From contig DATASX010000118.1 of the NCBI GenBank assembly GCA_036269075.1, forward strand, positions 1 through 64,000: a stretch of DNA of 64,000 nt. The letters run 5' to 3'. The first letter of the stretch is position 1, and each line of letters starts with the position of its first letter. The DNA is from Sporichthyaceae bacterium. GTDB lineage: Bacteria > Actinomycetota > Actinomycetes > Sporichthyales > Sporichthyaceae. Below the pieces are notes generated by a model. It did no database searches and was not told the origin of the DNA. It saw nothing but the letters and a program-made list of their open reading frames with translations. The translations under genes and the position numbers were made by a program. This document shows, in pieces, positions 24,586 to 33,319 of the stretch.

Positions 24586-25077
24586 ATGAATGATATCGAA
24601 GCCTGGTTCGGCGGCCGGATGCCCGCCGAGTGGTTCACCGAGTCGGCGCAGGTCAGCGTCGACCGCGAGGAAATCCTGGTCGTCGGTGATCTGGGCGCGT
24701 CGGGTGTCGACGGCCCGGAGGCGCGGGCGGCAGAGGCCGGACGGATCGGGCGCTTCCGCGAGGACACCCGCGCCGCGCGGATGCGGATCGCGGACGAGGC
24801 GCAGGCCCGGTTCGGGCGCAAGGTGGCCTGGGGCGCGGCCTGTGGCGAGACGAGGGAGGTGTTCACCTCGTTGGCGGTCCCGGTGATGACGCGGCTGCGT
24901 CAGCCCGACCGGGCAGTGCTCGACACGCTGGTCGAGGCGGGCATCGCGCGGTCGCGGGCCGATGCGTTGGCCTGGTGCGTCCGGTTGGTGGGCAAGCACC
25001 AGGCGGACTGGATCGAGGAGTTGCGCGAGGCCCTGGTCGCGGTCCAACGAGCCCGCGCCGCCGGACCGGCCGCCTGA
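24586..25077 (+). CDS. conserved hypothetical actinobacterial protein
   Basis: 163 residues beginning MNDIEAWFGGRMPAEWFTE. Middle part has mixed strand/helix character (VSVDREEILVVGDLG), then an Arg/Glu-rich helix (EARAAEAGRIGRFREDTRAARMRIADEAQ) and a helical C-terminus (DTLVEAGIARSRADALAWCV) that resembles ribbon-helix-helix-type or SARP-like helices only loosely. No catalytic motif is evident. I have the impression that proteins with this start are widespread in actinomycetes, but assign no function. Start follows an AT-rich repeat, and a 17-bp hairpin closes the gene. Confidence 0.68.
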   Translation: MNDIEAWFGGRMPAEWFTESAQVSVDREEILVVGDLGASGVDGPEARAAEAGRIGRFREDTRAARMRIADEAQARFGRKVAWGAACGETREVFTSLAVPVMTRLRQPDRAVLDTLVEAGIARSRADALAWCVRLVGKHQADWIEELREALVAVQRARAAGPAA

Positions 25078-25095
25078 ACCGCTTTCGCTCCGACG

Positions 25096-25133
25096 TCAGC
25101 GAGAGCGTGCGCTACAGCGCACGCTCTCGCTGA
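25096..25133. terminator. 17-bp perfect hairpin, bidirectional terminator
   Basis: CAGCGAGAGCGTGCGC (25097-25112) pairs exactly with GCGCACGCTCTCGCTG (25117-25132) across a TACA loop, extended by one T-A pair. It lies between the convergent hypothetical gene (ends 25077) and ABC permease gene (ends 25146), so it can stop transcription from both sides. No U-tract is present. Confidence 0.75.
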
Positions 25134-25145
25134 GGTAATGATCGA

Positions 25146-25970
25146 TCAGGCGTCGCTGCGGGCCAGCCGCACGAACGCCGGCACCAGTAGCGCCGCCGCC
25201 CAGGCGCAGAGCACGAGCAGCGCCACCCACGGCGAGCTGATCGCCGCGCCTTCGGGCTTGTTCCAGAATGCCTCACCGGCCTGCGCCGGCAGGTACGGAC
25301 CGATGTTGTCCGACCAGCTCGAGGGTAGGAAGTTGAAGATGATCGGGACCACGAAGAACAGCGCGGCCAGCGACGAGATCGCCGCGGCGGTGTTGCGCAG
25401 CAGGGCGCCCAGCGCCATGCCGATCACAGCGACGATCAGCATGTAGACCGCGGCGCCGAAGATCGTGTGCAGCGCGTGCGTCGAGGCCACCGAGGTGTTC
25501 AGGTGGTTGCCCGACAGGATCGCCTCGCCCACGAAGAACGCTACGAAGCTGCTCACCAGTGCGGTGACCCCGACGACCGTGGACAACACGACCAGCTTCG
25601 CCCGCAGCACCGGCATCCGGGCCGGGACCACCGTCAGCGACGCGCGGATCATGCCCGTCGCGTACTCGCCGGAGATCAGCAGCACCCCGAGCACGCCGAC
25701 CGCCAGCATCGACAGGTGCACGCCCTGCAGCGGCGCGATGGCCGGGTCGAACTGCGCCTTGTCGCGCGGACTCATGTGGGTCGCCCACTGAGCGCTGATC
25801 ACCGCGGTGATGATCGCCGCGAGACCGACGGTGAGCAGCGCGGCCAGGCCGAGCGTCACCTTGGACGAGCGCAGCGAGTGGAACTTCGTCCACTCGGATC
25901 GGATCGCCCGAGCCTGGGTGACCTTCGCCGACGAGGCGAATGCCGACCGTTCGGCAACCATCGTGCTCAT
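25146..25970 (-). CDS. ABC-2 type transporter permease
   Basis: 274 residues, start MSTMVAERSAFASSAKVTQARAIRSEWTKFHSLRS; the SEWTKFxSLRS stretch is common in actinobacterial ABC-2 permeases. About six hydrophobic helices follow, for example LGLAALLTVGLAAIITAVIS, MLAVGVLGVLLISGEY, AVYMLIVAVIGMALGALL and PWVALLVLCAWAAALLVPAF. Its ATG overlaps the ATPase stop by four bases (ATGA), so the pair forms an exporter. Substrate unknown; such pairs often export peptides, lipids or antibiotics. Read-through into the hairpin at 25096-25133 should end the transcript. Confidence 0.88.
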   Translation of the reverse strand: MSTMVAERSAFASSAKVTQARAIRSEWTKFHSLRSSKVTLGLAALLTVGLAAIITAVISAQWATHMSPRDKAQFDPAIAPLQGVHLSMLAVGVLGVLLISGEYATGMIRASLTVVPARMPVLRAKLVVLSTVVGVTALVSSFVAFFVGEAILSGNHLNTSVASTHALHTIFGAAVYMLIVAVIGMALGALLRNTAAAISSLAALFFVVPIIFNFLPSSWSDNIGPYLPAQAGEAFWNKPEGAAISSPWVALLVLCAWAAALLVPAFVRLARSDA

Positions 25971-26923
25971 CGCTGACCTTCCTCTACCCGCTTGTACTGC
26001 TCGATGATTCGCGGCGCCGGGGCGCTCGCCTGGAACTGCACGGCGTCGTGGGTGAGCTCCATGAACGCCTCCTCCAGCGACGCCTCGCGCACCGCCAGTT
26101 CGTGGATGCGCAGGCGATGCGTCCACGCGATGTCGCCGATCCGCTCGGCCGTCAGCCCGGTCACCTCGAGGGCACCCGGACCGGCCGCAGTCACCACGAC
26201 GTCCGGGCCGCGCAGCAAGTCGGCCAACGCCGCGGCTTCCGGCGAACGGACGGCCACGACGTTGCCCGACGCCCGCGCAGTGAACTCCGCGACGCTCGTG
26301 TCGGCGATCAACCGGCCGCGGCCGACGACCACCAGTCGCTCCGCGGTCAGTGCCATCTCGCTCATCAGGTGCGAGGAGATGAACACCGTCCGACCCTGGG
26401 CGGCCAGCGCCTGCAGCAGCGTCCGCACCCAGCGCACGCCCTCCGGATCCAGACCGTTGACCGGCTCGTCCAGCACGACGGTCTGCGGGTCGCCGAGCAG
26501 AGCCGCGGCGATGCCGAGGCGCTGCCCCATGCCGAGGGAGAACCCGCCGGCGCGCTTGCGAGCAACCTCGCGCAGCCCGACCATCTCGATCACCTCGTCG
26601 ACACGACGCCGCGGGAGGCCGTTGGTGTGCGCGAGCGCGAGCAGGTGGTGGAACGCCGAACGCGACGTGTGCACCGCCTTGGCCTCCAGCAGGATGCCCA
26701 GTTCGGTCATCGGGGCCACCGACTTGCGGTAGTCCTTGCCGTTGACCGTCACCGATCCGGAGTCCGGCCGGTCCAGGCCCGCGATCATGCGCATCGTCGT
26801 CGACTTGCCCGCGCCGTTCGGCCCGAGGAACCCGGTCACCATGCCGGTTGGCACCGTGAAACTCAGATCCTCGACTGCCACCTTCTCGCCGTACCGCTTC
26901 GTCAGTCCCAGTACCTCAATCAC
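25967..26923 (-). CDS. ABC-2 exporter ATP-binding protein
   Basis: 318 residues from the GTG at 26923 (ribosome site GGGGGAG); the frame upstream is not protein-like. Walker A GPNGAGKST, signature FSLGMGQRLGIAAALL, Walker B TVVLDEPVNGLDPEG and switch ISSHLMSEM. The ~100-residue C-terminal extension after the nucleotide-binding domain (VVVGRGRLIADTSVAEFT onward) is usual for drug- or bacitracin-exporter ATPases. Two direct repeats (CCTTTGGGAAA, CCTCTGGGAAA) lie 22 bases before the start. No regulator gene adjoins. Confidence 0.9.
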   Translation of the reverse strand: MIEVLGLTKRYGEKVAVEDLSFTVPTGMVTGFLGPNGAGKSTTMRMIAGLDRPDSGSVTVNGKDYRKSVAPMTELGILLEAKAVHTSRSAFHHLLALAHTNGLPRRRVDEVIEMVGLREVARKRAGGFSLGMGQRLGIAAALLGDPQTVVLDEPVNGLDPEGVRWVRTLLQALAAQGRTVFISSHLMSEMALTAERLVVVGRGRLIADTSVAEFTARASGNVVAVRSPEAAALADLLRGPDVVVTAAGPGALEVTGLTAERIGDIAWTHRLRIHELAVREASLEEAFMELTHDAVQFQASAPAPRIIEQYKRVEEGQR

Positions 26924-26944
26924 GCCTTGCTCCCCCGCTTTTCC

Positions 26945-26970
26945 TTTGGGAAATCCCCCTCTGGGAAAAC
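26945..26970. promoter_or_regulatory. tandem direct repeats before the ABC exporter
   Basis: CCTTTGGGAAA (26945-26955) and CCTCTGGGAAA (26960-26970) are near-identical and 15 bases apart start to start. TTTCC-TTTG-GGAAA within the first is also an inverted repeat. The position just upstream of the ATPase GTG fits a regulator site or an AT-rich promoter core. Confidence 0.35.
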
Positions 26971-27087
26971 TAGGCGCGGGCAACGACGCCGACATCGGTC
27001 GTAAGTAGACATTGCGGTCAGCCGTTCGGCCGACGTGTCCTGTGCTGAGCCTCGGAGCCGGCCGGCAGGACGTTAGGGTCCGGGGCC

Positions 27088-28248
27088 ATGGCACGCAGGC
27101 GCATGGCCTCCCGGTTGGACGGGCTCGGGACCACGATCTTCGCCGAGATGTCGGCCCTGGCCGTGGCCACCGGTGCAATCAACCTCGGCCAGGGCTTCCC
27201 GGACACCGACGGGCCGCCGGAGATCGTCGAGGCCGCGGTCGCGGCGCTGCGCGGCGGCCACAACCAGTACCCGCCCGGGCCGGGAATCCCGATCCTGCGC
27301 GCCGCGGTAGCCGCCCATGCCGAACGCTTCCACGGCCTGTCCTACGACCCCGACGCCGAGGTGCTGATCACCACCGGGGCCACGGAGGCCATCGCCGCCG
27401 CGGTGCTCGGCCTCGTCGAGCCGGGCGACGAGGTCATCGCGCTCGAGCCGTACTACGACTCCTACGCCGCGAACATCGCGATGGCAGGCGCTCGGCGGGT
27501 CCCGGTGACGTTGCGCGCCCCGGACTTCCGGCTGGACACCGACCGCCTGCGCGATGCGGTGACCCGGCGGACCAAGGCGATCCTGCTCAACACCCCGCAC
27601 AACCCGACCGGCGCCGTCCTGACCGCCGCCGAGACCGCGACGATCGCCGAGATCGCCGTGGCCAACGACCTCGTGGTGATCTCCGACGAGGTCTACGAGC
27701 ACCTGGTGTTCGACGGCGTCCACATCCCGATCTCGAGCCTGCCCGGCATGCGCGAGCGCACCGTACGCATCTCCTCGGCCGGCAAGACGTTCTCGTTCAC
27801 CGGCTGGAAGATCGGGTGGGCGATGGCCCCGCCGGACCTGCTGGCCGCGGTGCGAACGGCCAAGCAGTTCCTGACCTACGTCTCCGGTGCCCCGTTCCAA
27901 CCGGCCGTGGCCCAGGCGTTGGGTCTGCCGGACGCCTACTACACCGAACTTCGCGACAGCCTGCGGTCGCGCCGGGACCAGTTGTGCGCCGGCCTGGCCG
28001 AACTGGGCTTCGCAGTGTTCGCCCCGCAGGGCACCTACTTCCTCACCACCGACACCGGTCCGTTCGACTGCGCGGACGGCATGGAGTTCTGCCGCCGCCT
28101 GCCCGAGCGCGCGGGAGTCGTGGCCATCCCGCACCAGGTGTTCTACGACGACCTCGCGGCCGGCGAGCCCCTCGTCCGCTGGGCGTTCTGCAAACGGCCC
28201 GAGGTGATCGACGCGGCACTGGACCGGTTGCGCGTCGCGCTCGGCTGA
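27088..28248 (+). CDS. pyridoxal-phosphate aminotransferase, DapC/KAT-like
   Basis: 386-residue fold-type I aminotransferase. INLGQGFPDTDGP and HNQYPPGPGIPILRAAVA near the start, TTGATEAI (phosphate contact), EPYYDSY, NTPHNPTG, ISDEVYEHLVFDG, and the PLP lysine segment SSAGKTFSFTGWKIGW. This set matches N-succinyldiaminopimelate aminotransferase (lysine and peptidoglycan precursor pathway) and the related kynurenine/methionine aminotransferases. Sequence alone does not separate them. It stands alone, followed by a very long hairpin. Confidence 0.85.
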   Translation: MARRRMASRLDGLGTTIFAEMSALAVATGAINLGQGFPDTDGPPEIVEAAVAALRGGHNQYPPGPGIPILRAAVAAHAERFHGLSYDPDAEVLITTGATEAIAAAVLGLVEPGDEVIALEPYYDSYAANIAMAGARRVPVTLRAPDFRLDTDRLRDAVTRRTKAILLNTPHNPTGAVLTAAETATIAEIAVANDLVVISDEVYEHLVFDGVHIPISSLPGMRERTVRISSAGKTFSFTGWKIGWAMAPPDLLAAVRTAKQFLTYVSGAPFQPAVAQALGLPDAYYTELRDSLRSRRDQLCAGLAELGFAVFAPQGTYFLTTDTGPFDCADGMEFCRRLPERAGVVAIPHQVFYDDLAAGEPLVRWAFCKRPEVIDAALDRLRVALG

Positions 28249-28271
28249 CTGCCGGCCCGTCGACCACCACC

Positions 28272-28338
28272 GGGCAGAGTTGCAACTGGATTGGCGCGCC
28301 GGCGCCACCCGGTCGCCAATCCTGTTGCAACTCTGCCC
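28272..28338. terminator. 25-bp-arm hairpin after the aminotransferase
   Basis: Arms 28272-28296 (GGGCAGAGTTGCAAC then TGGATTGGCG) and 28314-28338 pair with one mismatch around a 17-base loop. It lies 24 bases after the aminotransferase stop. No U-tract. Two copies of GGGCCGGGGTCGAC follow (28355-28384). The gap to the convergent MarR gene also has an AT-rich TTTGGACGTCAAAC stretch near 28425-28440. Confidence 0.6.
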
Positions 28339-28474
28339 AAGGGCGGTCTACGGGCCGGGGTCGACGGGCCGGGGTCGACGGGCCGCGGCCACCGGCTTGC
28401 GGGGAAGCCCGTCCGCCCGGTATTATTTGGACGTCAAACTATTGTCCACCAAAAGCCCTGAGACACATGCCTGG

Positions 28475-29005
28475 TCATCCGTCAGGAGCCCAAGGATCGT
28501 GAGCCGCAGGATCAAAGTCCCCACCCGCCAGTCGGACGGCCCGGAGCAGGGCCGTCAGGCCTGCGGCCGCTTGCTCGTCCATCCCGGCCAGCGCGAACTC
28601 CGCGGCATTGAGCGCCGTCGTCGCGGCATCCACCAACTCGCGGCCGTCCGGCGTGAGCTCGGCCAGGATCCGGCGTCGGTCGTCGGAGGCCGGGCGCCGG
28701 CGCACCAAGCCGCGCGCCTCCAGCCGATCCACGGTGTTGGTCACCGAGGCCGGATGAACCATCAACCGCTCCCCGATCTTGCCCATCGGGAGTTCGCCGA
28801 GCCGGGTGAACGCCAGCAGGCGCAGCGCCTCGAAGCTGGCGAAGGTCAGTCCGAAGGGACGCAGCACACGTTCGATCTCAGCCAGCAGCATTTGCTGGAC
28901 CCGCATGACCGAGGTGACGGCCGCCATCCGGTCGGCCTGCTCGGGCCACTTCTCCTGCCAGCGCCGGTGCGCCTCGGCGATCGGGTCGAAGGGGAGCCTG
29001 GGCAC
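28475..29005 (-). CDS. MarR family transcriptional regulator
   Basis: 176 residues from a GTG at 29005. The winged helix is clear: LTFASFEALRLLAFTRLGELPMGKIGERL, recognition helix MVHPASVTNTVDRLEARGLV and wing RRRPASDDRRRILAELT. It is divergent from icmF across 58 bases containing the perfect repeat CCAGGAGA-AAGC-TCTCCTGG, its probable operator. MarR proteins next to CoA-mutase genes usually respond to acyl-CoA or carboxylate ligands; that it controls icmF is inferred. Confidence 0.88.
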   Translation of the reverse strand: MPRLPFDPIAEAHRRWQEKWPEQADRMAAVTSVMRVQQMLLAEIERVLRPFGLTFASFEALRLLAFTRLGELPMGKIGERLMVHPASVTNTVDRLEARGLVRRRPASDDRRRILAELTPDGRELVDAATTALNAAEFALAGMDEQAAAGLTALLRAVRLAGGDFDPAAHDPWAPDG

Positions 29006-29029
29006 ACTCGCAACCGTATCGGTGTCGAC

Positions 29030-29049
29030 CCAGGAGAAAGCTCTCCTGG
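29030..29049. promoter_or_regulatory. perfect inverted repeat between marR and icmF, likely operator
   Basis: CCAGGAGA (29030-29037), AAGC, TCTCCTGG (29042-29049) is a perfect 8-bp repeat in a 58-base divergent gap. It ends 14 bases before the icmF ATG and could block both promoters when bound by the MarR protein. Confidence 0.58.
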
Positions 29050-29063
29050 CGAGGAGTCGTCAG

Positions 29064-32000
29064 ATGGCTGAAGCGCAGCTCCATGTCCCGTCCCGGCCCA
29101 TCCGCTTCGTCACCGCGGCCAGCCTGTTCGACGGGCACGACGCCTCGATCAACATCATGCGGCGACTGTTGCAGGCCCAAGGCGCCGAGGTGATCCACCT
29201 CGGGCACAACCGCTCGGTCGACGAGGTGGTGACCGCGGCGATCCAGGAGGACGTCGACGGGATCGCGATCAGCTCGTACCAGGGCGGCCACGTCGAGTAC
29301 TTCTCCTACCTGGTCGACCTGCTCGCCGAGCGCGGCGCCACGCAGATCAAGGTCTTCGGCGGCGGCGGCGGCGTGATCGTTCCGGAGGAGATCGCGCTGC
29401 TGTCTGAACGCGGCGTGCGGATCTTCTCCCCGGAGGACGGTCAGCGGTACGGACTCGAGCGCATGGTCAACCTGATGATCGAGGCGTGCGACACGCCCCG
29501 CCCGACTGACGTGGAGTCAGATGCCTTGCTGGCAGGGGAAATCGGCGCACTGGCGCGCACGATCAGCCTGATCGAGGCCGACGAGTTGCCGGCTTCCGTC
29601 CACACGGCGATGACCGCTGCGGCCGCGGGCCGCACCGCTCCGGTCCTCGGCATCACGGGCACCGGCGGGTCCGGGAAGTCCTCGCTGACCGACGAACTGG
29701 TCCGCCGGATCCGGCTGGACCAGCAGGACAAGCTGCGCGTCGCAGTGATTGCGGTGGACCCGACGCGGCGCCGCGGCGGCGGTGCGCTGCTCGGCGACCG
29801 CATCCGGATGAACGGCATCGAGGCCGCCGCGAGCGGGACCGGCGTGTATTTCCGGTCGCTGGCCACCCGCGGCGCCCGCGAGCTGCCGGACCACCTGACC
29901 GGCGTGATCGCCGCGGTCCGCGCTGCCGGGTACGACATCGTGATCGTCGAGACCCCGGGCATCGGGCAGGGCGACGCGGCGGTGGTCCCGTTCGTCGACA
30001 CCTCGCTCTACGTGATGACGCCGGAGTTCGGCGCGGCCAGCCAGCTCGAGAAGATCGACATGCTCGACTTCGCCGACGTGGTGGCCATAAACAAGTTCGA
30101 GCGCCGCGGCGCCGAGGACGCCCGGCGCGACGTCGCGCGGCAGATGGCCCGCAACCGCACCGGTAGCAGCGGGGCCGCCGAGTCGATGCCGGTGTTCGGC
30201 ACCTCGGCCGCGCGGTTCAACGACGACGGCGTCACCGCGCTGTACCAGCAGATCCGCACGCTGCTCACCGAGCACGGCGCCGCGTTCGGTCCCGGACGTC
30301 TGGAACACACCGACGTCCGGGCCTCCAGCTCGCTGGCCACCGTGCTGCCCCCGGCCCGGGTGCGTTACCTGTCCGAGGTCGCCGACACCGTGCGGGACTA
30401 CCACCGCGACACCGCGACCGAGGTAGCGGTTGCGCGTCGCGCCCAGCAGTTGCGGGTGTCCCGCGAGCTCGTCGCCGAACGCGGTGGCGAGACGGGCACG
30501 CTCGACGAACTGGCCGCCGAGGCGGCCGCGGAGCTGCCCGCGGCCTCCCGCAAGGCGCTGGACCAATGGCCGGACACCGTTGCCACCTACTCCGGCGACG
30601 AGCACGTGACGAAGGTCCGCGACAACGAGATCCACACGGCGCTGTGGCGCGAATCGCTGTCCGGCAGCCGGATCCCGCGAGTGTCCCTGCCCCGTCATGT
30701 CGACGAGGGCGAGCTGTTGCGCTTCCTGCGCAACGAGAACCTGCCCGGCTACTTCCCTTACACAGCAGGGGTTTTCCCGTTCAAGCGGGACGGCGAGGAC
30801 CCGGCCCGGATGTTCGCCGGCGAGGGCGACGCGTTCCGCACCAACCGCCGGTTCCACCTGCTCGCCGAAGGTCCGGGAGGCACGCGGTTGTCCACCGCGT
30901 TCGACTCGGTCACCCTGTACGGCCGCGACCCCGACCCGCGCCCGGACATCTACGGCAAGGTCGGTACCTCCGGGGTCTCGATCGCGACGCTGGATGACAT
31001 GAAGGCCCTCTACACCGGCTTTGACCTGTGCTCGCCGAGCACCTCGGTGTCGATGACGATCAACGGGCCGGCCCCGACCATTCTCGCGTTCTTCCTGAAC
31101 ACCGCGATCGATACGGAACTGGAGAAGCTGGCCGCCGAACTCGGCCGCGAGCCCACCGCCGAGGAGGCCGCGGCCAAGCGCGCCTGGGTGTTGGCCAACG
31201 TCCGCGGCACGGTGCAGGCCGACATCCTCAAGGAGGACCAGGGCCAGAACACCTGCCTGTTCTCCACCGAGTTCAGCCTGAAGATGATGGGCGACATCCA
31301 GGAGTGGTTCATCCAGAACCGGGTGCGCAACTTCTACTCGGTCTCCATCTCCGGCTACCACATTGCCGAGGCCGGGGCGAACCCCATCTCGCAGCTGGCG
31401 TTCACGCTGTCCAACGGGTTCACCTACGTGGAGAGCTATCTGTCGCGCGGCATGAAGATCGACGACTTCGCGCCGAACCTGTCCTTCTTCTTCTCCAACG
31501 GCATGGACCCGGAGTACTCGGTGCTGGGCCGGGTGGCCCGCCGCATCTGGGCCGTGGCCATGCGCGACAAGTACGGCGCCAACGACCGGTCGCAGAAGCT
31601 CAAGTACCACGTGCAGACCTCGGGCCGGTCGTTGCACGCGCAGGAGATGGACTTCAACGACATCCGCACGACACTGCAGGCGCTGATCGCCCTCTACGAC
31701 AACTGCAACTCGCTGCACACCAACGCCTATGACGAGGCGGTCACCACCCCGTCCGCGGAGTCGGTGCGCCGGGCGCTGGCGATTCAGCTGATCATCAACC
31801 GGGAGTGGGGGCTGTCGATGAACGAGAACCCCTTGCAGGGCAGCTACATCATCGACGACCTCACCGATCTGGTGGAGCAGGCCGTGCTCGCCGAGTTCGA
31901 CCGGATCACCGAACGCGGCGGCGTGCTGGGCGCGATGGAGACGGGCTACCAGCGCGGCCGGATCCAGGACGAGTCGATGCTCTACGAGCACCGCAAGCAC

Positions 32001-32303
32001 GACGGCTCGCTGCCGATCGTCGGGGTCAACACGTTCCTGAACCCGGACGCCCACGGTGCTGTCGCCGACCTGGAACTGGCCCGCGGCACCGAGTCGGAGA
32101 AGCAGTCGCAGCTGTCCCGACTGCACGATTTCCAATCCCGCAACGCAGCCCCGGCCGATCAGGCCCTGCACCGATTGCAGCAGGCGGCGATGGCCGGCGA
32201 GAATGTCTTCGCCGTGCTCATGGAGGCCGCGCGGGTGTGCTCACTCGGTCAGATAACCGAGGCATTCTTCGAGGTCGGTGGGCAGTACCGCCGCAACGTC
32301 TGA
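29064..32303 (+). CDS. icmF: fused isobutyryl-CoA mutase
   Basis: 1079 residues from the ATG at 29064, the usual IcmF length. Domain order: B12-binding (about 10-145; DGHDASIN with cobalt-ligand His25, then SSYQGGH), MeaI-type G-protein chaperone (P-loop GTGGSGKSS at 199-207; VDPTRRRGG; VETPGIGQGD), a short linker, and the catalytic TIM-barrel (NLPGYFPYTAGVFPFKRDG; GYHIAEAGANPISQLAFTL). The GYFPYTAGV and ANPISQ segments match true isobutyryl-CoA mutases rather than methylmalonyl-CoA mutase. It interconverts isobutyryl-CoA and butyryl-CoA using adenosylcobalamin, with its own GTPase gating cofactor loading. The downstream hydroxyacyl-CoA and acyl-CoA dehydrogenases would handle the products. 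Confidence 0.95.
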   Translation: MAEAQLHVPSRPIRFVTAASLFDGHDASINIMRRLLQAQGAEVIHLGHNRSVDEVVTAAIQEDVDGIAISSYQGGHVEYFSYLVDLLAERGATQIKVFGGGGGVIVPEEIALLSERGVRIFSPEDGQRYGLERMVNLMIEACDTPRPTDVESDALLAGEIGALARTISLIEADELPASVHTAMTAAAAGRTAPVLGITGTGGSGKSSLTDELVRRIRLDQQDKLRVAVIAVDPTRRRGGGALLGDRIRMNGIEAAASGTGVYFRSLATRGARELPDHLTGVIAAVRAAGYDIVIVETPGIGQGDAAVVPFVDTSLYVMTPEFGAASQLEKIDMLDFADVVAINKFERRGAEDARRDVARQMARNRTGSSGAAESMPVFGTSAARFNDDGVTALYQQIRTLLTEHGAAFGPGRLEHTDVRASSSLATVLPPARVRYLSEVADTVRDYHRDTATEVAVARRAQQLRVSRELVAERGGETGTLDELAAEAAAELPAASRKALDQWPDTVATYSGDEHVTKVRDNEIHTALWRESLSGSRIPRVSLPRHVDEGELLRFLRNENLPGYFPYTAGVFPFKRDGEDPARMFAGEGDAFRTNRRFHLLAEGPGGTRLSTAFDSVTLYGRDPDPRPDIYGKVGTSGVSIATLDDMKALYTGFDLCSPSTSVSMTINGPAPTILAFFLNTAIDTELEKLAAELGREPTAEEAAAKRAWVLANVRGTVQADILKEDQGQNTCLFSTEFSLKMMGDIQEWFIQNRVRNFYSVSISGYHIAEAGANPISQLAFTLSNGFTYVESYLSRGMKIDDFAPNLSFFFSNGMDPEYSVLGRVARRIWAVAMRDKYGANDRSQKLKYHVQTSGRSLHAQEMDFNDIRTTLQALIALYDNCNSLHTNAYDEAVTTPSAESVRRALAIQLIINREWGLSMNENPLQGSYIIDDLTDLVEQAVLAEFDRITERGGVLGAMETGYQRGRIQDESMLYEHRKHDGSLPIVGVNTFLNPDAHGAVADLELARGTESEKQSQLSRLHDFQSRNAAPADQALHRLQQAAMAGENVFAVLMEAARVCSLGQITEAFFEVGGQYRRNV

Positions 32304-32417
32304 TGCAACTGATCGGCGGCCGGAGGTTGTGCGATCACCACAGGACAATTCGCCCGGGGACGTGCTTGACTGCACCCTACCGGCCAGTACGGAGGCTTGC
32401 ATGATTGAGGTTCGCCC

Positions 32418-33275
32418 ATGAGTGAAATCCGCAGGGTCGGCGTGGTCGGGTGCGGCCTGATGGGCTCCGGCATCGCCGAGGTGTGCGCGCGGTCGGGCCT
32501 CGACGTGACCATCACCGAGGTCAACGAGGACGCCCTGGCCGCGGGTCGCGGGCGGATCACGAAGTCGTTGGACCGGGCCCTGGCGAAGGGCAAGCTTGAC
32601 GCCGACGCGCACGCGGCCACGTTGGGCCGGCTGCGCTTCACCGGCGACATCGGCGATTTCGCCGACGTCGACATCGCGATCGAGGCCGTCGCCGAGGTCG
32701 AGCAGATCAAGGTCGACATCTTTCGCGCGCTGGACAAGACCATCGTGAACCCGCGGGCGATCCTGGCGTCGAACACCTCCTCGATCCCGATCATGAAGCT
32801 GGGCATGGCCACCGGCCGCCCGGAGATGGTCATCGGGATCCACTTCTTCAACCCGGTGCCGGTGCTCAAGCTCGTCGAACTCGTGTCCTCGCTGCTGACC
32901 GGTCCGGAGACCGCGGCCCGGGCCGCCGATTTCGCCACCGCGACCCTGGGCAAGCAGTGCGTCCGCAGCCAGGACCGCGCCGGGTTCATCGTCAACGCGC
33001 TGCTGATCCCGTACATCCTGTCGGCGATCCGCATGATGGACTCCGGGTTCGCCTCGGCCGACGACATCGACCACGGCATGGTGCTCGGGTGCGCCCACCC
33101 CATGGGTCCGCTGGCACTGGCCGACCTGATCGGCCTGGACACGATCAAGGCGATCGCCGAGTCGATGTACGAGGAGTTCAAGGAGCCCCTGTACTTCGCG
33201 CCGCCGTTGTTGCTGCGCATGGTCGACGCCGGCCTGCTCGGGAAGAAGAGCGGTCGCGGTTTCCACAGTTACTAA
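32418..33275 (+). CDS. 3-hydroxybutyryl-CoA dehydrogenase
   Basis: 285 residues. N-terminal Rossmann motif VGVVGCGLMGSGIAEVCARSG with Glu after strand two (ITEVNED) for NAD, SNTSSIPI, and the catalytic His in GIHFFNPVPVLKLVE; C-terminal helical domain LGCAHPMGPLALADLIGLD. Length fits FadB2/Hbd single-function enzymes. It oxidises (S)-3-hydroxybutyryl-CoA to acetoacetyl-CoA, which suits the butyryl-CoA made by IcmF upstream. Starts 114 bases after icmF; gap shows no hairpin. The gene ends 44 bases before an acyl-CoA dehydrogenase. Confidence 0.92.
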   Translation: MSEIRRVGVVGCGLMGSGIAEVCARSGLDVTITEVNEDALAAGRGRITKSLDRALAKGKLDADAHAATLGRLRFTGDIGDFADVDIAIEAVAEVEQIKVDIFRALDKTIVNPRAILASNTSSIPIMKLGMATGRPEMVIGIHFFNPVPVLKLVELVSSLLTGPETAARAADFATATLGKQCVRSQDRAGFIVNALLIPYILSAIRMMDSGFASADDIDHGMVLGCAHPMGPLALADLIGLDTIKAIAESMYEEFKEPLYFAPPLLLRMVDAGLLGKKSGRGFHSY

Positions 33276-33319
33276 CCGGGCGCATTCCTACTAGTACTGA
33301 CCCGAGGACGTGGCACACC

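Noticed and set aside
28424-28455. TTTGGACGTCAAAC/TTGTCCA motif in the marR/aminotransferase gap
   Set aside because: No gene starts beside it and pairing is imperfect, so it is only mentioned with the gap and not called as an operator.
29507-29519. TGACGTGGAGTCA in icmF and TGACTGGCCGTCA near 12085
   Set aside because: One-mismatch copies of the TGACG-N3-CGTCA motif inside coding regions, within chance expectation for a relaxed pattern.
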